From: CAWDAQ01 sp963800325
GTDB lineage: Bacteria > Actinomycetota > Actinomycetes > Actinomycetales > Dermatophilaceae
Assembly: GCA_963800325.1 (NCBI GenBank)
Contig: CAWDAQ010000011.1
Location: 124,001 to 188,000, forward strand
Reading direction: 5' to 3'
Length of the DNA: 64,000 nt
Shown: in pieces, positions 8,306-16,344 of the stretch
Position numbering within the stretch: position 1 is the first letter of the stretch
How the letters are laid out: every line of letters starts with the position of its first letter
Position numbers and translations under genes: made by a program
The notes under the pieces: model-generated
The model's database searches: none
The model's input: only the letters and a program-made list of their open reading frames with translations
Told to the model about the DNA's origin: nothing

Positions 8306-8839
8306 GTGCCGGCCCCGGGAGCGAATGCGAGCGACCCGGTGGGGGAGGACCCCGAGCCCGACCCCGCCGAGGTCGCCCGCGCCATCGTGCTCCGGCAGCT
8401 GACCGCCTCACCCAAGAGCCGTTCCCAGCTCGAGGACGTGCTCCGGCGGCGCAACTGCCCGGACGACGTCGCCGCCGGCGTCCTGGACCGGCTCGAGGAG
8501 GTCGGCCTCGTCGACGACGAGGCCTACGCCGACATGCTCGTGCGCTCCAAGCAGTCCGGGCGCGGCCTCGCCCGCCGCGCCCTCGCGCACGAGCTCCGGC
8601 GCAAGGGCGTCGACCCCGAGACCGCCCAGGGCGCGCTGGAGCGCATCGAGCCCGATGACGAGCGGGCGCGTGCCCGTGAGCTCGTCGACAAGCGGCTGCG
8701 CTCCCTCCACGGTCTCGACGCCACGGTGCAGACCCGGCGGCTGGCCGGGATGCTCGCGCGGAAGGGGTACTCCTCGGAGGTCGCGATGAACGTGGTCCGG
8801 GAGGCGCTCGCCGAGGCGCCCGAGCACCGGCGCGACTGA
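8306..8839 (+). CDS. recX: Regulatory protein RecX
   Basis: RecX (177 residues) binds RecA filaments and limits strand exchange. The sequence consists of three-helix repeats: residues about 20-65 (RAIVLRQLTASPKSRSQLEDVL), 70-110 (VDDEAYADMLVRSKQSGRGLARRALAHELRRKGV), and a C-terminal one ending RLAGMLARKGYSSEVAMNVVREAL. The motif GRGLARRAL...ELRRKGV is diagnostic. It starts with GTG 8 bp behind recA, so it is co-transcribed and co-induced with it. The first 20 residues are acidic and Pro-rich. It converges with the pxp genes, separated by only 7 bp. Confidence 0.93.
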   Translation: MPAPGANASDPVGEDPEPDPAEVARAIVLRQLTASPKSRSQLEDVLRRRNCPDDVAAGVLDRLEEVGLVDDEAYADMLVRSKQSGRGLARRALAHELRRKGVDPETAQGALERIEPDDERARARELVDKRLRSLHGLDATVQTRRLAGMLARKGYSSEVAMNVVREALAEAPEHRRD

Positions 8840-8846
8840 GCGGGAC

Positions 8847-9764
8847 TCAGCCGCCCACCGCACCCGTGCGGCCCGCGGGGCCCGGGCCGCGCGGGCGGGC
8901 CCCGGCGGTGCGCTCGCTGAAGCGGACCCCCTGCCCGGGACGCAGCTGCGCCGCCCGGTCGGCGCACGCCTCGGTGAGGACGGCGATGACGGGGTAGCCG
9001 CCGGTGACCGGGTGGTCGGAGAGGAAGATCGTCGGCACCCCGGAGGGCGGCACCTGGAGGGCGCCGCGGACCATCCCCTCGCTCGGCAGCTCGCCGGACC
9101 GACTCCGGTCCAGCTCCGGTCCCGCGAGCCGCACTCCCACCCGGTCGAGCTCGGAGGTCGCCTCGTACCGGGAGCCGAGCAGCCGGGCCCACGACTGCGG
9201 GGTGAACCAGTCGTCCCGGGGGCCGCGCACCACGGACAGCGTCACCTCGGCAACCGGCACCGGGGGCAGCGGCGCGAGGTCGGTCGCCGGAGGCTCCCCG
9301 AGGGCGCGCCCTGCCGCCACCCGGTGACCGGGACCGAGGGGGTCGGGTCCGAGGCCGGACATCGTGTCCCGGGACCGGGAGCCGAGCACCGGCTCGGTGG
9401 CCACCCCGCCCGCGACGGCGAGGCAGCTGCGCAGCCCGGCGCTCGGGGCCCTGACGGTCAGGGTGCTCCCGGCGGCCCAGCGGAAGCGGGTGTTGACGCC
9501 GACCACGACCCGGTCGACGAGCACGACGGCCTCCGCCCCGGTGACCGCGGCGACGAGGTCCCCCTCGGCGCGGGCACGGAACCCGCCCAGGGTGACCTCG
9601 ACGACGGCAGCGCCCTCGAGGTTGCCGACGAGCCGGTTCGCGAGCCGCGCCGCGCCCCGGTCCGCGGCTCCCGCGGTCGCGACCCCCATCGCCCCGTACC
9701 CCGGACGGCCGAGGTCCTGCACGGTCGCGAGCGCGCCCGCCTCGAGGACGACGAAGCCGCTCAC
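8847..9764 (-). CDS. pxpC: 5-oxoprolinase subunit PxpC (KipA-like)
   Basis: PxpC (305 residues) is the carboxyltransferase-like subunit that acts with PxpA and PxpB in ATP-dependent opening of 5-oxoproline to glutamate. The opening VLEAGALATVQDLGRPGYGAMGVATAGAAD is the family hallmark, as are LANRLVGN, the GG before FRA, and later FFLSDHPVTGGYPVIAVL (written here as IFLSDHPVTGGYPVIAVL). The GTG start overlaps the pxpB stop as GTGA. The last 15 residues are a Gly/Pro/Arg tail. Older annotations call this family a biotin-dependent carboxyltransferase or allophanate hydrolase subunit 2; the three-gene context supports 5-oxoprolinase. Confidence 0.9.
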   Translation of the reverse strand: MSGFVVLEAGALATVQDLGRPGYGAMGVATAGAADRGAARLANRLVGNLEGAAVVEVTLGGFRARAEGDLVAAVTGAEAVVLVDRVVVGVNTRFRWAAGSTLTVRAPSAGLRSCLAVAGGVATEPVLGSRSRDTMSGLGPDPLGPGHRVAAGRALGEPPATDLAPLPPVPVAEVTLSVVRGPRDDWFTPQSWARLLGSRYEATSELDRVGVRLAGPELDRSRSGELPSEGMVRGALQVPPSGVPTIFLSDHPVTGGYPVIAVLTEACADRAAQLRPGQGVRFSERTAGARPRGPGPAGRTGAVGG

Positions 9765-10447
9765 CCGCTGCTCACCGCCTCGAAGGCCACCGTCATCCCC
9801 GGCCGGAGGAGCGCCGGCGGGTCGCGGTCGGGGTCCCAGAGCGTGACGTCGGTGCTGCCGATGATCCGCCAGCCGCCGGGGGAGGGCCGCGGGTAGACGC
9901 CGCTGAACCGGCCGGCGAGCCCGACCGCGCCCGCCGGGACGCGGGTCCGGGGGGTCTCCAGCCGGGGCACCTCCAGTCGCGGGTCACCGCCGACGAGGTA
10001 GCAGAAGCCGGGAGCGAAGCCGCCGAAGCCGACCTGCCACGCGGTCCCGGTGTGCGCCGCGACGACCTCCTCGACCGAGCACCCGACGAGCTCGGCCACC
10101 GCGGTCAGGTCGGGGCCGTCGTAGCGGACCCGGACCGTCACCGTCGCCTCCCGCGCCGCCGTCCCCGGCTCCCGCGTCCCCGCGGCCCTCCTCCGCCCGG
10201 CCCCGCCCCCCGCCGCCGGGGCGGCCACGGCGGCCACGGCGGCCTCGATGGCCGCGTGGTCGGTGCCGCCCGGGTCGAACCGGACCAGAAGCGTCGCGGC
10301 CCCCGGGACGACCTCGACGAGGCCGGCGGGCGGCCGGTCCGACAGCGCCGCCGCGAGCCGGTGCACGGCCGCCAGGTCCGGCAGGTCGACCAGCAGCGCG
10401 GCCTCGCCGCAGGGGCGGCACGACCACGGGGCGGGGGTGGCGGGCAC
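9761..10447 (-). CDS. pxpB: 5-oxoprolinase subunit PxpB (KipI-like)
   Basis: PxpB (228 residues) partners PxpC. Its N-terminal half carries the CGEAALLVDLPD and VEVVPGAATLLVRFDP elements; its C-terminal half carries GTAWQVGFGGFAPGFCYLVGGDPRL, LETPRTRVPAGAVGLAGRFSGVYPRPSPGGWRIIGST, all highly typical. An Ala/Gly/Arg-rich linker at about residues 78-98 is longer than in many homologues. Start GTG at 10447; the stop overlaps the pxpC start, so the two are translationally coupled. Gene order is pxpA-pxpB-pxpC on the minus strand. Confidence 0.9.
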   Translation of the reverse strand: MPATPAPWSCRPCGEAALLVDLPDLAAVHRLAAALSDRPPAGLVEVVPGAATLLVRFDPGGTDHAAIEAAVAAVAAPAAGGGAGRRRAAGTREPGTAAREATVTVRVRYDGPDLTAVAELVGCSVEEVVAAHTGTAWQVGFGGFAPGFCYLVGGDPRLEVPRLETPRTRVPAGAVGLAGRFSGVYPRPSPGGWRIIGSTDVTLWDPDRDPPALLRPGMTVAFEAVSSG

Positions 10448-10456
10448 CGACGGGCC

Positions 10457-11227
10457 TCAGCTGAACCGGCTGAGCGTGACGCCGGCCTCGGTCAGGGCCT
10501 GCTGCACCCGGCGGGCAACCGCGACGGCACCGGCGGAGTCGCCGTGCACGCAGATCGAGCGGGGGGCCACCGGGACCTGCGTCCCCTCGACCGACGTGAC
10601 CGCACCCGTGGTCACCATCGCGACGCACCGCTGCGCGATGCTGTCGGCGTCGTGGACGAGGGCGCCCGCCTCCGAGCGGGGGACGAGGGTGCCGGCCGAG
10701 GTGTAGCCGCGGTCGGCGAACGCCTCGTCGACGGCGACGAGGCCCTCGCGGGCCGCGAGCTCGAGCAGGCGCGATCCCGGCAGCCCGAGCACCGGCAGGC
10801 TCGGGTCGTAGGCCGTGACCGCCTCGACCACCGCCGCGGCCTGCTCCTCGTGGTGGACCACCGCGTTGTACAGCGCCCCGTGCGGCTTGACGTAGCGCAC
10901 CCGGTCGCCGGCCACCCGGGCGAACCCGTCGAGCGCGCCGAGCTGGTAGAGGACGTCGGCGGCCAGCTCCTCGGGGTCGACGTCGATGAACCGGCGGCCG
11001 AACCCGTGGATGTCGCGGTAGCCGACCTGGGCGCCGATGGCGACCCCGCGGGAGACCGCCAGCTCGCAGACGCGCCGCATCGTCGCCGGGTCCCCCGCGT
11101 GGTACCCGCACGCGACGTTCGCGCTCGTGACGACCTCGAGCAGCGCGGTGTCGTCGGTCAGCTCCCAGCGGCCGTACCCCTCCCCGAGGTCGGCGTTGAG
11201 GTCCACGGCCGAGGTCTGGTCGCCCAT
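10457..11227 (-). CDS. pxpA: 5-oxoprolinase subunit PxpA (LamB/YcsF family)
   Basis: PxpA (256 residues) is the LamB/YcsF subunit of 5-oxoprolinase, which removes the damage product pyroglutamate. The sequence starts with the family signature DLNADLGEGYGRWELTDD and continues with SANVACGYHAGDP, RYVKPHGALYN, EAFADRGYTSAGTLVPR and SICVHGDS. The ATG at 11227 is chosen because translation aligns with the family from there and a CATGCT hexamer lies 6 bp before it, compatible with a leaderless message. pxpB follows 9 bp after the stop. It is divergent from miaB with only 41 bp between. Confidence 0.92.
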   Translation of the reverse strand: MGDQTSAVDLNADLGEGYGRWELTDDTALLEVVTSANVACGYHAGDPATMRRVCELAVSRGVAIGAQVGYRDIHGFGRRFIDVDPEELAADVLYQLGALDGFARVAGDRVRYVKPHGALYNAVVHHEEQAAAVVEAVTAYDPSLPVLGLPGSRLLELAAREGLVAVDEAFADRGYTSAGTLVPRSEAGALVHDADSIAQRCVAMVTTGAVTSVEGTQVPVAPRSICVHGDSAGAVAVARRVQQALTEAGVTLSRFS

Positions 11228-11233
11228 GCCCCA

Positions 11234-11239
11234 AGCATG
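11234..11239 (-). promoter_or_regulatory. Possible -10 box (CATGCT) for leaderless pxpA
   Basis: On the minus strand CATGCT ends 6 bp before the pxpA ATG. It deviates from TANNNT at the first base but has the same spacing as the stronger boxes seen elsewhere in the window. Confidence 0.3.
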
Positions 11240-11268
11240 CCTCACCCGCACGTACCCTTGGCGGTGCG

Positions 11269-12819
11269 ATGACGAACACGACCCACCAGGCACAGGCGGC
11301 CGGCGCGCGTCCCCGGACCTACGAGGTCCGCACGCACGGCTGCCAGATGAACGTCCACGACTCCGAGCGGCTCTCCGGGCTGCTCGAGACCGCCGGGTAC
11401 CGCGACGTCAGCGGCCTGCCCGAGACCGAGCGTCCCGAGGCCGCCGACGTCGTCGTCTTCAACACGTGCGCGGTCCGGGAGAACGCCGACAACAAGCTCT
11501 ACGGCAACCTCGGCCAGCTTCGTCCGGTCAAGAGCCGCAACCCGGGCATGCAGATCGCCGTCGGCGGCTGCATGGCCCAGAAGGACCGCGAGAGCATCGT
11601 CGAGCGGGCTCCGTGGGTCGACGTCGTCTTCGGCACCCACAACATCGGCAGCCTGCCGGCCCTGCTCGACCGGGCCCGCCACAACCGGCGGGCCGAGGTC
11701 GAGATCCTCGAGGCGCTCGAGACGTTCCCGTCGACGTTGCCCACCCGGCGCGACTCCGCCTACAGCGGCTGGGTCTCGATCTCGGTCGGCTGCAACAACA
11801 CGTGCACGTTCTGCATCGTGCCCAGCCTGCGCGGGAAGGAGCGCGACCGGCGCCCCGGCGAGGTGCTCGCCGAGGTCGAGGCGCTCGTCGCCCAGGGCGT
11901 GGTCGAGGTGACCCTGCTCGGGCAGAACGTCAACACCTACGGCGTCGAGTTCGGGGACCGGCAGGCGTTCGGCAAGCTGCTCCGGGCCTGCGGCGAGATC
12001 GACGGGCTGGAGCGGGTCCGGTTCACCAGCCCCCACCCCGCGGCGTTCACCGACGACGTCGTCGACGCGATGGCCGAGACCCCGAACGTCATGCCGAGCC
12101 TGCACATGCCGCTGCAGTCCGGCAGCGACCGGGTGCTGAAGGCGATGCGCCGCTCGTACCGCAGCTCGCGGTTCCTGAGGATCCTCGACACGGTCCGCGA
12201 GCGCATCCCCGACGCGGCGATCACGACCGACGTCATCGTCGGGTTCCCCGGCGAGACCGAGGAGGACTTCGCCGACACCCTCAGGGTCGTCGAGCAGGCC
12301 CGCTTCTCCAGCGCCTTCACGTTCCAGTACTCCGTGCGTCCCGGTACGCCGGCCGCCACGATGGGCGACCAGGTCCCCAAGCCGGTCGTCCAGGAGCGGT
12401 TCGACCGGCTCATCGCGCTGCAGGAGGAGGTGTCCTGGGCGGGAAACCGCGAGCAGGAGGGTCGCGAGGTCGAGGTCCTCGTCGCACCGGGGGAGGGACG
12501 CAAGGACGCCACCACCCACCGGCTCTCCGGTCGCGCCCGGGACCACCGGCTCGTGCACGTCGCCGTCCCCGAGGGCGCCGAGCGGCCGCGACCCGGTGAC
12601 GTCGTCACCGCCGAGGTCACCTACGGCGCACCCCACCACCTCGTCGCCGACTCCGGCCCCGCCGGCGGCCGGTACGAGGTGCGCCGCACCCGCGGCGGGG
12701 ACGCCTGGCAGGACCTGCAGGACGCCGGTGGCGACGGCAGGCCCTCGGTCGGCCTCGGCATGCCGTCGGTGGGTCCGCCGGCACCCGCGGCGCAGCCCGC
12801 GCCGGCCTGCGGGCGCTGA
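11269..12819 (+). CDS. miaB: tRNA-2-methylthio-N6-dimethylallyladenosine synthase MiaB
   Basis: MiaB (516 residues) methylthiolates i6A37 in tRNAs that read UNN codons; its substrate is made by MiaA, encoded 2.5 kb downstream. The N-terminal UPF0004 domain has its three cluster cysteines at 25 (HGCQMN), 67 (NTCAVR) and 101 (GGCMAQ). The radical-SAM motif CNNTCTFC supplies Cys 175, 179 and 182. A C-terminal TRAM domain covers about residues 390-460. The last 50 residues are Gly/Pro-rich and extend beyond the usual length. ATG at 11269 has no clear Shine-Dalgarno; a TACCCT box lies 10 bp upstream. Confidence 0.96.
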   Translation: MTNTTHQAQAAGARPRTYEVRTHGCQMNVHDSERLSGLLETAGYRDVSGLPETERPEAADVVVFNTCAVRENADNKLYGNLGQLRPVKSRNPGMQIAVGGCMAQKDRESIVERAPWVDVVFGTHNIGSLPALLDRARHNRRAEVEILEALETFPSTLPTRRDSAYSGWVSISVGCNNTCTFCIVPSLRGKERDRRPGEVLAEVEALVAQGVVEVTLLGQNVNTYGVEFGDRQAFGKLLRACGEIDGLERVRFTSPHPAAFTDDVVDAMAETPNVMPSLHMPLQSGSDRVLKAMRRSYRSSRFLRILDTVRERIPDAAITTDVIVGFPGETEEDFADTLRVVEQARFSSAFTFQYSVRPGTPAATMGDQVPKPVVQERFDRLIALQEEVSWAGNREQEGREVEVLVAPGEGRKDATTHRLSGRARDHRLVHVAVPEGAERPRPGDVVTAEVTYGAPHHLVADSGPAGGRYEVRRTRGGDAWQDLQDAGGDGRPSVGLGMPSVGPPAPAAQPAPACGR

Positions 12820-12859
12820 CGCCCCACGCCGACCCCGCGCGAGCTCGGCGTCAGCGCCC
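12811..12859. terminator. Bidirectional terminator hairpin between miaB and antitoxin-like gene
   Basis: GGGCGCTGACGCC (12811-12823) is the perfect reverse complement of GGCGTCAGCGCCC (12847-12859), a 13-bp stem with a 23-nt loop. The stem contains the stop codons of both converging genes, which end with the same bases (GGGCGCTGA). There is no U-run on either side, which is common for actinobacterial terminators. Confidence 0.6.
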
Positions 12860-13054
12860 TCCACCCTCCTCGCCGAGGCGCTCGTCGGCGGCCCGCTGCG
12901 CGGCGTCCACCTGGCCCGAGAACCGGTCCCCGGTCGCCCGGTCTGCGGCGTCGCCCCCCTTCTCGATGGCTTGGTCGGTGTACTTCTCCGTCTTCTCTGG
13001 GTTCTTCTCGGCGTACTCGGTCGCCTTCTTCTTCGCCTTGTCGAACAGGCTCAT
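12851..13054 (-). CDS. Small antitoxin-like protein (MT0933/Rv0909-like)
   Basis: This is a 67-residue, highly charged helical protein. Its pattern, MSLFDKAKKKATEYAEK followed by AIEKGGDAADRATGDRFSGQVDAAQRAADERLG, resembles the MT0933-like antitoxin family (Rv0909 group), which consists of short Lys/Asp/Ala-rich repeats of KAK, DK and TGG/TGDRYS-type motifs. ATG at 13054 has a GAAGGGAAG-type ribosome-binding sequence upstream. No toxin gene is adjacent: the neighbours are miaB and def. Members of this family are often found alone in actinobacteria and may have another role, for example stress or membrane association. The reading frame is credible; the antitoxin function is not shown. Confidence 0.7.
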   Translation of the reverse strand: MSLFDKAKKKATEYAEKNPEKTEKYTDQAIEKGGDAADRATGDRFSGQVDAAQRAADERLGEEGGGR

Positions 13055-13146
13055 GGATCTTCCCTTCTCGGTGCGATGGTCCCGTCCAGCCTCGCGCACC
13101 CGCGGCTGCGGCGCCATCCCGGCCGGGGGCGGCGAGCGGTCTTTGA

Positions 13147-13152
13147 CAGACT
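13147..13152 (+). promoter_or_regulatory. Possible -10 box (CAGACT) for leaderless def
   Basis: CAGACT ends 7 bp before the def ATG at 13160. It is a weak match to TANNNT at the first base but has the spacing seen for other leaderless candidates here, and no Shine-Dalgarno sequence precedes def. Confidence 0.3.
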
Positions 13153-13159
13153 GGCGCCC

Positions 13160-13741
13160 ATGACCGTCAGGCCCATCGTCATGCTCGGCGACCCCGTTCT
13201 CCACCGCCGTGCCGCCCCGGTCGAGGTCATCGACGACGAGGTGCGCGACCTCGTCGCGGACATGCTCGAGACGATGGACGCCGCGAACGGCGTCGGGCTC
13301 GCCGCGCCGCAGGTCGGGGTGGCGCTGCGGGTGTTCACCTGGCACCTGGACAACGCCGACGACGTGCCCGGCCGCGGGGTGGTCATCAACCCGTTCGTCA
13401 CCGCAGCCAAACCGGTCCAGGGCGAGCCGGACCCGGGCGAGGAGTCCGAGGGGTGCCTGTCGGTGCCCGGGGAGTCCTTCCCGCTGCGACGCGGGACCCG
13501 GGCGCGCGTGCGCGGCCAGGACCTCGAGGGCCGGGACCTGGAGTTCGACGCGACCGGCTGGTTCGCGCGGTGCATGCAGCACGAGTACGACCACCTCAAC
13601 GGGTTCCTCTACCTCGACCGGTTGCAGGGGCAGTGGGCCCGGAAGGCGAAGAAGGTGGTGCGGGCCCGCGGGTGGGGCGCCCCCGGGGCGAGCTGGACGC
13701 CCGGCGTCGACCGCGACCCCTTCGGGCACGACGACGAGTGA
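13160..13741 (+). CDS. def: Peptide deformylase
   Basis: This 193-residue metalloenzyme removes the formyl group from nascent protein N-termini. All three motifs are present: GVGLAAPQVG (residues about 47-56), EGCLSVPG (about 97-104, metal-ligand Cys), and QHEYDHLNG (about 137-145, two His ligands and catalytic Glu). The C-terminal tail of about 25 residues beyond the last helix is Gly/Arg-rich, as in many actinobacterial enzymes. The ATG is chosen by alignment of MTVRPIVMLGDPVLH with the family. miaA begins 22 bp downstream. Confidence 0.95.
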   Translation: MTVRPIVMLGDPVLHRRAAPVEVIDDEVRDLVADMLETMDAANGVGLAAPQVGVALRVFTWHLDNADDVPGRGVVINPFVTAAKPVQGEPDPGEESEGCLSVPGESFPLRRGTRARVRGQDLEGRDLEFDATGWFARCMQHEYDHLNGFLYLDRLQGQWARKAKKVVRARGWGAPGASWTPGVDRDPFGHDDE

Positions 13742-13763
13742 CGCTCGACGGGTCGGGGCTGAC

Positions 13764-14708
13764 GTGAGGGAGCAGGCCGCTGGTCCGGCGGTGCTCGCCG
13801 TCGTGGGACCGACCGCGACCGGCAAGTCCGAGCTCGCCCTCGAGGTCGCCGAGCGGGTCGGCGGTGAGGTCGTCAACGCCGACGCCCTCCAGCTGTACCG
13901 GGGGATGGACGTCGGGACCGCCAAGGTGCCGCCCGGGCAGCGTCGGGGGATCCCCCACCACCAGCTCGACGTGCTCGAGGTCACCGACGAGGCGAGCGTC
14001 GCGGCCTACCAGCGCGCCGCGCGCGCCGACGTCGACGCGATCCGTGCCCGGGGAGCCCACCCCGTCCTCGTCGGGGGGTCGGGCCTCTACGTCCGCGCGG
14101 CCCTGGACCGGCTCGACATCCCGCCGACCGACCCCGCGGTCCGTGGCCGGCTCGAGGACGAGGCCGGGGCCGAGGGCGGGCCGGCGCTGCACGCCCGGCT
14201 CGCCTCCCTCGACCCGGTCGCCGCCGAGCGGATCGCCCCGGGCAACGTCCGGCGGGTCGTGCGCGCCCTCGAGGTCGTCGAGCTCACCGGGCGGCCGTTC
14301 AGCGCCTCGATGCCCACCCGGGAGCACGTCCACCCGACGCTCACGGTCGGCCTCGCCCTGCCGCGGGAGGTGCTCGACGCCCGCATCTCCGCCCGGGTGG
14401 ACCGGATGTGGTCCTCGGGCCTGCTCGCGGAGGTCGCCGACCTCGCGGGGCGCGGCCTGCGGTCCGGCCGGACCGCCTCCCGGGCCCTCGGCTACGGACA
14501 GGCCCTCGCCCAGCTCGACGGCCGGATGAGCGAGGACGAGGCCCGCGCCGACACCGCCCGGGCGACCCGCCGGTTCGCCCGGCGCCAGGAGTCCTGGTTC
14601 CGCGCCGACCCCCGCGTCGTGTGGCTCGACCCGAGGCGGCCCGACCTGTCCGGTGAGGTCCTGCGACTCCTCGCGAGCCGTGACGAGGATGATGGGGGCC
14701 ATGGCTGA
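13764..14708 (+). CDS. miaA: tRNA dimethylallyltransferase MiaA
   Basis: MiaA (314 residues) transfers the dimethylallyl group to A37 of UNN-reading tRNAs, making the substrate of MiaB. The P-loop GPTATGKS is at about residues 15-22, followed by VNADALQLYRGMDVGTAKV, the conserved GIPHHQLDVLEVTDEASVAAYQ, the GGSGLYVRAALD element, RRVVRALEV, and the late GYGQ. Start GTG at 13764 directly follows CTGAC and gives the normal N-terminus. The last codons overlap dapF by 8 bp, so translation is coupled. Confidence 0.95.
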   Translation: MREQAAGPAVLAVVGPTATGKSELALEVAERVGGEVVNADALQLYRGMDVGTAKVPPGQRRGIPHHQLDVLEVTDEASVAAYQRAARADVDAIRARGAHPVLVGGSGLYVRAALDRLDIPPTDPAVRGRLEDEAGAEGGPALHARLASLDPVAAERIAPGNVRRVVRALEVVELTGRPFSASMPTREHVHPTLTVGLALPREVLDARISARVDRMWSSGLLAEVADLAGRGLRSGRTASRALGYGQALAQLDGRMSEDEARADTARATRRFARRQESWFRADPRVVWLDPRRPDLSGEVLRLLASRDEDDGGHG

Positions 14709-15570
14709 CGCGCTTCCCTTCGTCAAGGGCCACGGCACCGAGAACGACTTCGTCCTCGTCCCCGACGAGGCGGGCGCCCGCGAGCTGCGCCCCGCCGACG
14801 TCGTCCGGCTCGCCGACCGCCGTGCCGGGATCGGCGGGGACGGGGTGATCCGGGTCGTGCCCACGGCGCTCGCGGCCGAGCCCGGGGTGCGCGACCTCGC
14901 CGAGCGCGCCCACTGGTTCATGGACTACCGCAACGCCGACGGCAGCGTCGCCGAGATGTGCGGCAACGGCGTGCGGGTCTTCGCGCGCTACCTGCGCGAG
15001 ACCGGGCTGGAGCAGGCGGACGAGTTCGGCGTCGCGACCCGCGGCGGGGTCAAGGACGTCCGGGTCGAGGGCGAGCTCGTCACCGTCGGGATGGGCCGCT
15101 GGGCGCTCGCGGCGCCCGAGCGGGCCGGGGCCGACGGGGTCGACGCCCTCGTCCACATCGAGGGCAGCGAGCCGTTCTCCGCCCTCAGCCTCGACCTCGG
15201 CAACCCGCACACCGTCGTCGCGCTGCCCGAGGACGTCGACCTCGACGCCCTCGACCTCACCCGCGTCCCGGTCGTCAACCCGGCACCCCCCCACGGGACG
15301 AACGTCGAGCTCGTCCGCCCCCTCGGGCCGGGTCACATCGTCATGCGGGTCCACGAGCGAGGGGTGGGGGAGACCCGCTCCTGCGGCACCGGGGTGTGCG
15401 CGGCCGCGCTCGCGACCCGCTTCTGGGCCGGCGGTGACGCCGGGGGCGACGTGTGGGTCGTCGACGTCCCCGGCGGCCGCCTCACCGTCCGGGCCCTGCC
15501 GGGCCACCAGGTCGAGCTCACCGGGCCCGCGGTGCTCGTCGCCGAGGGGACGACGCGGCTGCTCGGCTGA
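14701..15570 (+). CDS. dapF: Diaminopimelate epimerase
   Basis: DapF (289 residues) converts LL- to meso-diaminopimelate for lysine and peptidoglycan. The two catalytic cysteines lie in the pseudo-symmetric motifs AEMCGNGVR (about residue 87) and ETRSCGTGVCAAA (about residue 226). The start FVKGHGTENDFVL is typical of actinobacterial enzymes. Three ATGs occur in frame (14689, 14692, 14701); 14701 is chosen because a GGGGG stretch and a GAGG lie at usable distances and the family begins there. It overlaps the end of miaA. The order miaA-dapF-hflX is conserved in actinobacteria, here interrupted by the glp genes. Confidence 0.95.
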   Translation: MADALPFVKGHGTENDFVLVPDEAGARELRPADVVRLADRRAGIGGDGVIRVVPTALAAEPGVRDLAERAHWFMDYRNADGSVAEMCGNGVRVFARYLRETGLEQADEFGVATRGGVKDVRVEGELVTVGMGRWALAAPERAGADGVDALVHIEGSEPFSALSLDLGNPHTVVALPEDVDLDALDLTRVPVVNPAPPHGTNVELVRPLGPGHIVMRVHERGVGETRSCGTGVCAAALATRFWAGGDAGGDVWVVDVPGGRLTVRALPGHQVELTGPAVLVAEGTTRLLG

Positions 15571-15610
15571 GCACCGCCCGGTCGCCCGGCCCGCTCCCGC
15601 CCGCCTGCGC

Positions 15611-16222
15611 TCAGTCCCCGGCGCGGGTCACCGTGAGCACCCGGAACCCCTTCGAGCTCGCCGCCCGGCCGACGGCGAGCCCGGCCGGCAGGGACCGGGC
15701 GAGCCAGCGCTGCAGGCTGTCCGAGCCGAGGTTGCGCGAGACGACGAGGTGGGCGGCGCCGCCCGGGGCCAGCCGCGGCAGCCACGCGAGCAGCATCTCG
15801 TGCAGTGCCGCCTTGCCGACCCGGATCGGCGGGTTGGACCAGATCGCGTCGAAGGTGGTCCCGGCCGGAACCTCCTCCGGCCGGCAGGTCCGCAGGCCGG
15901 TCAGCCCGAGGGCTGCCGCGTTCTCCCGGGTGAGGTCGAGGGCGCGCTCGTTGACGTCGACCGCCCACACGGTCGCGGCGGGCGCGAGCAACGCCGCCGT
16001 GAGCGCGACCGGACCCCACCCGCAGCCGAGGTCGAGCACCGTCCCGTCCGGCGGGGGAGGGGGGACCCGGTCGAGCAGCACCTCGGTGCCCTTGTCGAGC
16101 CCCCCGGGGGTGAACACCCCGGCCGCGGTGGCGACCTCGACCTCCCGGCCGGCGAGGCGGACCCGGAGCGGGCGTCGCTCGCCCGGTCCCGCAGGGGAGG
16201 AGGTGAAGTAGTGCTCGGCCAC
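15611..16222 (-). CDS. Class I SAM methyltransferase, RsmC-like
   Basis: This 203-residue methyltransferase matches the catalytic domain of RsmC-type 16S rRNA guanine-N2 methyltransferases. The SAM-binding motif I is VLDLGCGWGPVALTAA (about residues 63-78), acidic motif II is VWAVDVNERALDL, and the active-site motif is SNPPIR, typical of base N-methyltransferases. HYFTSSPAGPGERRPLRVRL at the N-terminus and GVFTPGGLDKGTEVLL before the core are also family marks. GTG at 16222 has GGAGG 8 bp upstream. The N-terminal degenerate domain of E. coli RsmC is absent, as is usual in actinobacteria. The exact nucleotide target is inferred. Confidence 0.82.
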   Translation of the reverse strand: MAEHYFTSSPAGPGERRPLRVRLAGREVEVATAAGVFTPGGLDKGTEVLLDRVPPPPPDGTVLDLGCGWGPVALTAALLAPAATVWAVDVNERALDLTRENAAALGLTGLRTCRPEEVPAGTTFDAIWSNPPIRVGKAALHEMLLAWLPRLAPGGAAHLVVSRNLGSDSLQRWLARSLPAGLAVGRAASSKGFRVLTVTRAGD

Positions 16223-16280
16223 CCCACCAGCCTCCCAGAGCCTCGCGGGGGAGGCGGCCGCCGGGCCCACCCGCACCTGC

Positions 16281-16312
16281 GCGGGGTCGGGCGCCGCGGC
16301 GCCCGACCCCGC
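16281..16312. terminator. Strong GC hairpin downstream of glpK
   Basis: GCGGGGTCGGGCGCC (16281-16295) and its exact reverse complement (16298-16312) are separated by 2 bp, giving a 15-bp perfect arm. It lies 32 bp after the glpK stop and before the methyltransferase gene on the same strand. No U-run follows. It most likely ends the glpFK transcript. Confidence 0.7.
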
Positions 16313-16344
16313 GGTCGGTGCTGGTGGAGGGAGGGTCGGGTGCC

